Shown here: positions 38,776 to 39,787 of the stretch, piece by piece | How the letters are laid out: each line of letters opens with the position of its first letter | How positions within the stretch are numbered: position 1 is the first letter of the stretch | From: an uncultured Arthrobacter sp. | GTDB taxonomy: Bacteria > Actinomycetota > Actinomycetes > Actinomycetales > Micrococcaceae | DNA length: 39,787 nt | Assembly (NCBI GenBank): GCA_937873245.1 | Contig: CALMVY010000118.1 | Span: forward strand, 1-39,787 | Direction: 5' to 3' | Notes under the pieces: model-generated | Told to the model about the DNA's origin: nothing | Databases searched by the model: none | Seen by the model: only the letters and a program-made list of their open reading frames with translations | Program-made: the position numbers and the translations under genes

Positions 38776-39787
38776 CCGGCGGGCGCGGGCGCGCCGGCAT
38801 GTCGGCTGCCACCCAGATTCCCGACGCGGCCGTGAGCGCCGCGACGACGGCGATCGCCGCCGGGAAGTCGATCGCGTCGGCGAGGACCCCGGCGACCAGA
38901 CCGCCGGCGACATAGCCCATGTCGCGCCAGAACCGGTAGACGCCGACGACCGGCGGGCGCGCGAGCGGCGCGACGGCGTCGGAGATCGCCGCGATCAGCG
39001 TGGGATAGACGAGCGCGGTGCCAGCACCGAGCACGACGGCGGCCATCGCCGCCGGCCCGACCGCGCCGCCTGAGGCGGCCAGCAGACCCAGCCCGCCGGC
39101 CTGGATCAGCATCCCCGCGACGATCAGGGGCTTCCGCCCGAGGCGGTCGGAGAGGTGGCCGGTGTAGATCTGACCCAGCCCCCAGATCGCCGGGTAGAGA
39201 CCGGCGACGAGCCCGATCTGCCCCGGGCTCGCCCCCTCGGCCGCCATGAAGAGCGGCACGAGGCCCCACGCGAGGGCGTCGTTCAGGTTGTTGACGAGGC
39301 CCGCCTGCGAACAGGAGCGCAGCGCCGGCACGCGGTAGGAGGCGTCGCGGAACGCCTGCGACAGCGCCGGCGGCTCGGCATCCGCGTCGGCGTGGTGGCG
39401 GCGTTGCTCGAGCTCGGCGTGGCCAGCCGTGTCGCGAACGAGCACGGCCGAGGCGACAAGCCCGGCCAGGGCGATTGCCGCGCCGGCGACGACGAGCACG
39501 TCGCGCGCCACAAGCTCGCTCGCGAGCCAGCCGCTCGACGCGGCGGCCAGAGCGAGGCCGCCGTAGCCCGCCGCCTCGTTCAACCCCAGCGCGAGCCCCC
39601 GTCGCTCTGGCCCTACGAGGTCGATCTTCATCACGACGGTCATCGACCAGGCCAGCCCCTGGCTCACCCCGAGGAACAGGTTGGCGCCCACGATCCACCC
39701 CCAGCTCGGCGCGACCGCGATCAGCAACGGCACCGGCAACGCGAGCGCCCAGCCGGCGATCAAGAGGCGCCGGCCCCCGGCGCGCTC
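38738..39787 (-). CDS. MFS transporter, N-terminus beyond right edge
   Basis: At least 350 residues, open to the edge, so the first membrane segments are missing. About ten membrane segments are visible, with the MFS loop signature GHLSDRLGRKPLIVAG between segments of the second half and VGPERRGLALGLNEAAGYGG in the first half. A charged central loop (DTAGHAELEQRRHHADADAEPP) divides the two halves. The family resembles drug or metabolite exporters. It ends convergent with the methyltransferase, overlapping it by 38 bases. Function in the locus may be export of a product (inference). Confidence 0.88.
   Translation of the reverse strand, partial: ERAGGRRLLIAGWALALPVPLLIAVAPSWGWIVGANLFLGVSQGLAWSMTVVMKIDLVGPERRGLALGLNEAAGYGGLALAAASSGWLASELVARDVLVVAGAAIALAGLVASAVLVRDTAGHAELEQRRHHADADAEPPALSQAFRDASYRVPALRSCSQAGLVNNLNDALAWGLVPLFMAAEGASPGQIGLVAGLYPAIWGLGQIYTGHLSDRLGRKPLIVAGMLIQAGGLGLLAASGGAVGPAAMAAVVLGAGTALVYPTLIAAISDAVAPLARPPVVGVYRFWRDMGYVAGGLVAGVLADAIDFPAAIAVVAALTAASGIWVAADMPARPRPPVSPALEPAGRRS

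Overview
The window reads as high-GC Actinomycetota DNA, but it does not look like one genome. Three blocks with different gene content and codon flavour are joined, so I read it as a chimeric (probably metagenomic) contig. The joins appear to lie inside alaS (about 13,670-13,760) and across a short patch at about 34,020-34,260. This is inference from gene content, codon use and family knowledge; I ran no search.

Block 1 (1 to about 13.7 kb, mostly minus strand) resembles Geodermatophilaceae/Kineosporia-type actinobacteria. In transcription order it runs alaS (3' two thirds), ruvX, a CopG/RHH-like antitoxin with a PIN toxin, mltG, aroE, a roadblock/LC7 protein, a DUF4388 (PATAN) protein, a small Ras-like/CvnD-like GTPase and a short partner protein. 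An accessory patch follows: HEPN/MNT toxin-antitoxin pair (plus strand), an unknown S1-like/coiled-coil protein, and vapBC. The type IV pilus ATPase genes pilB and pilT (running off the left edge) come last. The theme is a small-GTPase signalling module attached to pilus motors, with three toxin-antitoxin pairs wedged between conserved genes.

Block 2 (about 13.7-34.0 kb) looks like Arthrobacter/Pseudarthrobacter. It holds alaS (5' third), a DUF6167-like protein, a DUF948 protein, rpsD with a strong terminator, a cupin, rarA, a divergent acVLRF1-type peptidyl-tRNA hydrolase, csbD, small membrane proteins, and a broken DUF222/HNH endonuclease. Then come a VOC protein, DNA polymerase IV, a phosphopantetheinyl transferase, pheT-pheS, an HExxH-bearing protein, a SIMPL/DUF541 protein, a tiny CxxC protein, pcp, an Rv2578c-type radical SAM gene with a clear LexA box in a leaderless promoter, and pntB.

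Block 3 (about 34.26-39.79 kb) looks like Thermoleophilia (Solirubrobacter-like). It holds two tandem secreted M15-like peptidases, a long-form SRP RNA with an Alu domain, a DUF6458 membrane protein, a LysR regulator, a DUF4395 membrane protein with an ArsM-like methyltransferase, and an MFS transporter running off the right edge.

The strongest items for a second look are the chimeric joins, the 274-nt Alu-bearing SRP RNA, the LexA box at the radical SAM gene, the GTPase-pilus linkage, the unknown protein facing the HEPN/MNT pair, and the LysR/DUF4395/methyltransferase/MFS locus.
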